From the NCBI GenBank assembly GCA_041744735.1, contig JBGTKH010000582.1, positions 1-8,238 of the forward strand: a DNA stretch of 8,238 nucleotides, read 5' to 3'. Origin of the DNA: JBGTKH01 sp041744735. Lineage in GTDB: Bacteria; Planctomycetota; Planctomycetia; Pirellulales; Pirellulaceae. Under the pieces are notes generated by a model, which worked only from the letters and a program-made list of their open reading frames with translations, did no database searches and had not been told where the DNA came from. A program made the translations under genes and the position numbers. Within the stretch, counting starts at the first letter, position 1. Each line of letters starts with the position of its first letter. Of the stretch, positions 6,827 to 8,238 are shown one piece after another.

Positions 6827-8077
6827 ATGAACCAGGGTCCGAGTAAAGGCGAAGCCTATCTGGACATCGTGTGGCGGCAGTTCAAGAAGAACACCGCCGC
6901 CTACTTGTCGCTATGGCTGCTTGCCCCGGTATTCCTGATCGCCATCTTCGCGCCGGCACTGGCGTCCAATCAGCCGCTGGTGTTTTACGACGGCGACCAG
7001 ACCCTGTATCCCTGGTTTCGCGCATTGTTCAACCCGGTGGAGTCGGTGGACTTTGTATTCAACATGGCGCTGATCGGCTTCTTTCCGTGGGTCTTGTTAG
7101 CGCTGGTGACCAGCATCGTTGCTAAACGCCGTGGTGTGCCCGGCCGACGACGAATCGCGTACGTCTGCCTGCAATTCATCGTCATTTTGGGAGTCGTATC
7201 CGTGGTGGCCAGCATCCCCGGTGTGCGGCCGCTCAACAAGTATCGCGCCCGCACGTTTGCGGAAGAACAACTTCGCGCGCCCGAAACGAAGCGCGGCGTT
7301 TACGTTTTGATCCCCTACGGCCCGACGGAACAGGATCTGGACGCCATTTTCAGGAATCCTGGCTTCCGCAAGGACAAATCAAAGTGGAAGGAATCCAACG
7401 ACGGCTTTGTACACTTGTTCGGCACGGATGACACGGGCCGCGACGTGCTTGTGCAAATGATTTACGGCACGCGGATTTCGATGACCGTGGGCTTTGTGGC
7501 TGTCGGACTGTACGTGACGATCGGCGTGATCGTGGGTGCCATTGCCGGCTACTTCGGCGGCACGATCGACATGATGATCTCGCGGGTGATCGAAGTAGTG
7601 CTGTTGTTCCCGTCGTTCTTTCTGATCCTGACGCTGGTGGCCATGATTGGGCCGAGCATTTACATCATCATGACCGTGATCGGCATTACCAGTTGGCCCA
7701 CGATCGCTCGGCTGATTCGGGGCGAGGTGCTTAAACAGCGAGCGATCGATTACACGGCGGCCGCGCGAGCGTTAGGGTCGTCTGACTTTCGCATCATCTT
7801 CCGGCACATTCTGCCCAACGCACTGTCACCGGCGCTGGTCGCGGCCCCGTTCGGTGTGGCCGGCGCGATTATCACCGAGGCGGGGTTGAGTTTGCTCGGT
7901 TACGGCGTGCGCCCGCCCACGCCGAGTTGGGGCACGCTGTTGCACTTGGCTCACAACAACTACAGCTACTGGTGGCTGATCGTCGTCCCCTCGGTCGCCA
8001 TCTTCTTCACCGTGACAATCTTCAACCTCGTCGGCAGCGGCCTGCGCGACGCGATGGACCCGAGGCTGCGAGTGTAA
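6827..8077 (+). CDS. DppC-type peptide ABC transporter permease with an extra transmembrane hairpin
   Basis: This 416-residue protein is the second permease subunit. The ATG is two bases after the upstream stop, with AAGG nine bases ahead of it. TM1 spans about 25-46. The family landmark FGTDDTGRDVLVQMIYGTRIS is at 198-218, followed by TM segments near 220-245, 253-275 and 277-295. The EAA loop (308-335: DYTAAARALG ... HILPNALSP) is intact, then come EAGLSLLGYGVRPPTPSWG (351-369) and a final TM (382-404). Family members usually have about 280-340 residues. Here two extra hydrophobic segments (77-98 and 110-131) are joined by a strongly basic loop KRRGVPGRRR (100-109). A soluble stretch (134-195) then precedes the GTDD motif. 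By the positive-inside rule the basic loop is cytoplasmic, so the added hairpin returns the chain to the outside and conserves the topology of the core. Confidence 0.93.
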   Translation: MNQGPSKGEAYLDIVWRQFKKNTAAYLSLWLLAPVFLIAIFAPALASNQPLVFYDGDQTLYPWFRALFNPVESVDFVFNMALIGFFPWVLLALVTSIVAKRRGVPGRRRIAYVCLQFIVILGVVSVVASIPGVRPLNKYRARTFAEEQLRAPETKRGVYVLIPYGPTEQDLDAIFRNPGFRKDKSKWKESNDGFVHLFGTDDTGRDVLVQMIYGTRISMTVGFVAVGLYVTIGVIVGAIAGYFGGTIDMMISRVIEVVLLFPSFFLILTLVAMIGPSIYIIMTVIGITSWPTIARLIRGEVLKQRAIDYTAAARALGSSDFRIIFRHILPNALSPALVAAPFGVAGAIITEAGLSLLGYGVRPPTPSWGTLLHLAHNNYSYWWLIVVPSVAIFFTVTIFNLVGSGLRDAMDPRLRV

Positions 8078-8105
8078 GTACGAATTACGAATTACGAATT
8101 ACGAA
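8078..8105. repeat. Heptanucleotide tandem repeat, TTACGAA family (4 units)
   Basis: Four 7-bp units follow directly after the DppC-type stop codon: GTACGAA (8078-8084), then three perfect TTACGAA units (8085-8105). Base composition is about 29% G+C, far below the flanking genes. They are followed by a partial unit TGAC (8106-8109) and TGACAAC (8110-8116), which connect to the second array. Confidence 0.92.
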
Positions 8106-8116
8106 TGACTGACAAC

Positions 8117-8200
8117 TGACCAATGACCAATGACCAATGACCAATGACCAATGACCAATGACGAATGACCAATGACCAATGACCAATGACCAATGACCAA
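8117..8200. repeat. Heptanucleotide tandem repeat, TGACCAA family (12 units)
   Basis: Twelve contiguous 7-bp units fill exactly 84 bases. Eleven are TGACCAA; the seventh (8159-8165) is TGACGAA. Because 7 is not a multiple of 3, the array places TGA stops in all three plus-strand frames. Each unit junction reads AATGACC, so an ATG and a TGA overlap as ATGA every 7 bases. The final unit (8194-8200) overlaps the start codon of the ATPase gene. There are no spacers, so it is not a CRISPR array. Heptanucleotide tandem repeats are also known from cyanobacteria. Confidence 0.95.
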
Positions 8201-8238
8201 GCCGCTCGTTGAGATCAAAAACCTGCAAACGCACTTCT
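8193..8238 (+). CDS. DppD-type peptide ABC transporter ATP-binding protein, first 15 codons only
   Basis: The ATG at 8193 opens MTKPLVEIKNLQTHF, which matches the usual N-terminus of DppD/OppD-type ATPases (xPLLEVxNLxTHF). The Walker A motif would lie about 25-30 residues further on, outside the window. The protein would hydrolyse ATP on the cytoplasmic face to power the two permeases, probably with a DppF-type partner further downstream. The start codon lies at the end of the 7-bp repeat array and no purine-rich Shine-Dalgarno sequence precedes it. An in-frame TGA at 8187-8189 rules out a start further upstream in this frame. The distance to the upstream permease (115 bases) contrasts with the 2-base gap between the permeases. 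Confidence 0.82.
   Translation, partial: MTKPLVEIKNLQTHF

Noticed and set aside
7927..8112. Small frame ending in NYELRITND
   Set aside because: It is a shadow of the DppC-type gene in another frame running into the heptad repeats; the ending is simply translated repeat.
8078..8200. CRISPR array
   Set aside because: Units are 7 bp, directly abutting, with no spacers.

Overview
The window looks like part of a planctomycete chromosome, most likely a Pirellula/Rhodopirellula-type member. Three things point there: a large secreted dehydrogenase-like/HEAT-repeat protein of the kind expanded in the Planctomycetes-Verrucomicrobia group, a dispersed palindromic repeat whose translation (RIANPSY / RTDCQSV) I recall from spurious planctomycete ORFs, and heptanucleotide intergenic arrays. 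The assignment rests on pattern recognition; no database search was possible.

Layout. Bases 1-2546 hold one long minus-strand gene that runs off the left edge. It encodes a secreted protein with a galactose-binding-like N-terminal domain, a sorbosone-dehydrogenase-like beta-propeller and HEAT-like helices. Bases 2547-3026 are a 480-base divergent intergenic region with two near-identical palindromic hairpins and a candidate sigma70-type promoter facing right. From 3027 to the right edge lies a plus-strand peptide-type ABC importer operon: a family 5 solute-binding lipoprotein (3027-4883), a DppB-type permease (4938-6824), a DppC-type permease (6827-8077) and the first 15 codons of a DppD-type ATPase (from 8193).

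How the genes work together. The lipoprotein should capture a peptide-like ligand outside the cytoplasmic membrane, the two permeases form the channel, and the ATPase beginning at the right edge (normally paired with a second, DppF-type ATPase) drives uptake. The divergent gene is probably a separate transcription unit.

The points most worth a second look are these. (1) The DppB-type permease carries about 290 extra residues between its first and second membrane segments, predicted to lie outside the cytoplasm. (2) The DppC-type partner has an extra membrane hairpin plus a soluble segment in the equivalent position. (3) The whole gap between the DppC and DppD genes, from the base after the stop codon, is made of 7-bp tandem repeats, and the last repeat unit supplies most of the ATPase start. 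I see no RNA gene, CRISPR array, insertion sequence or phage gene.
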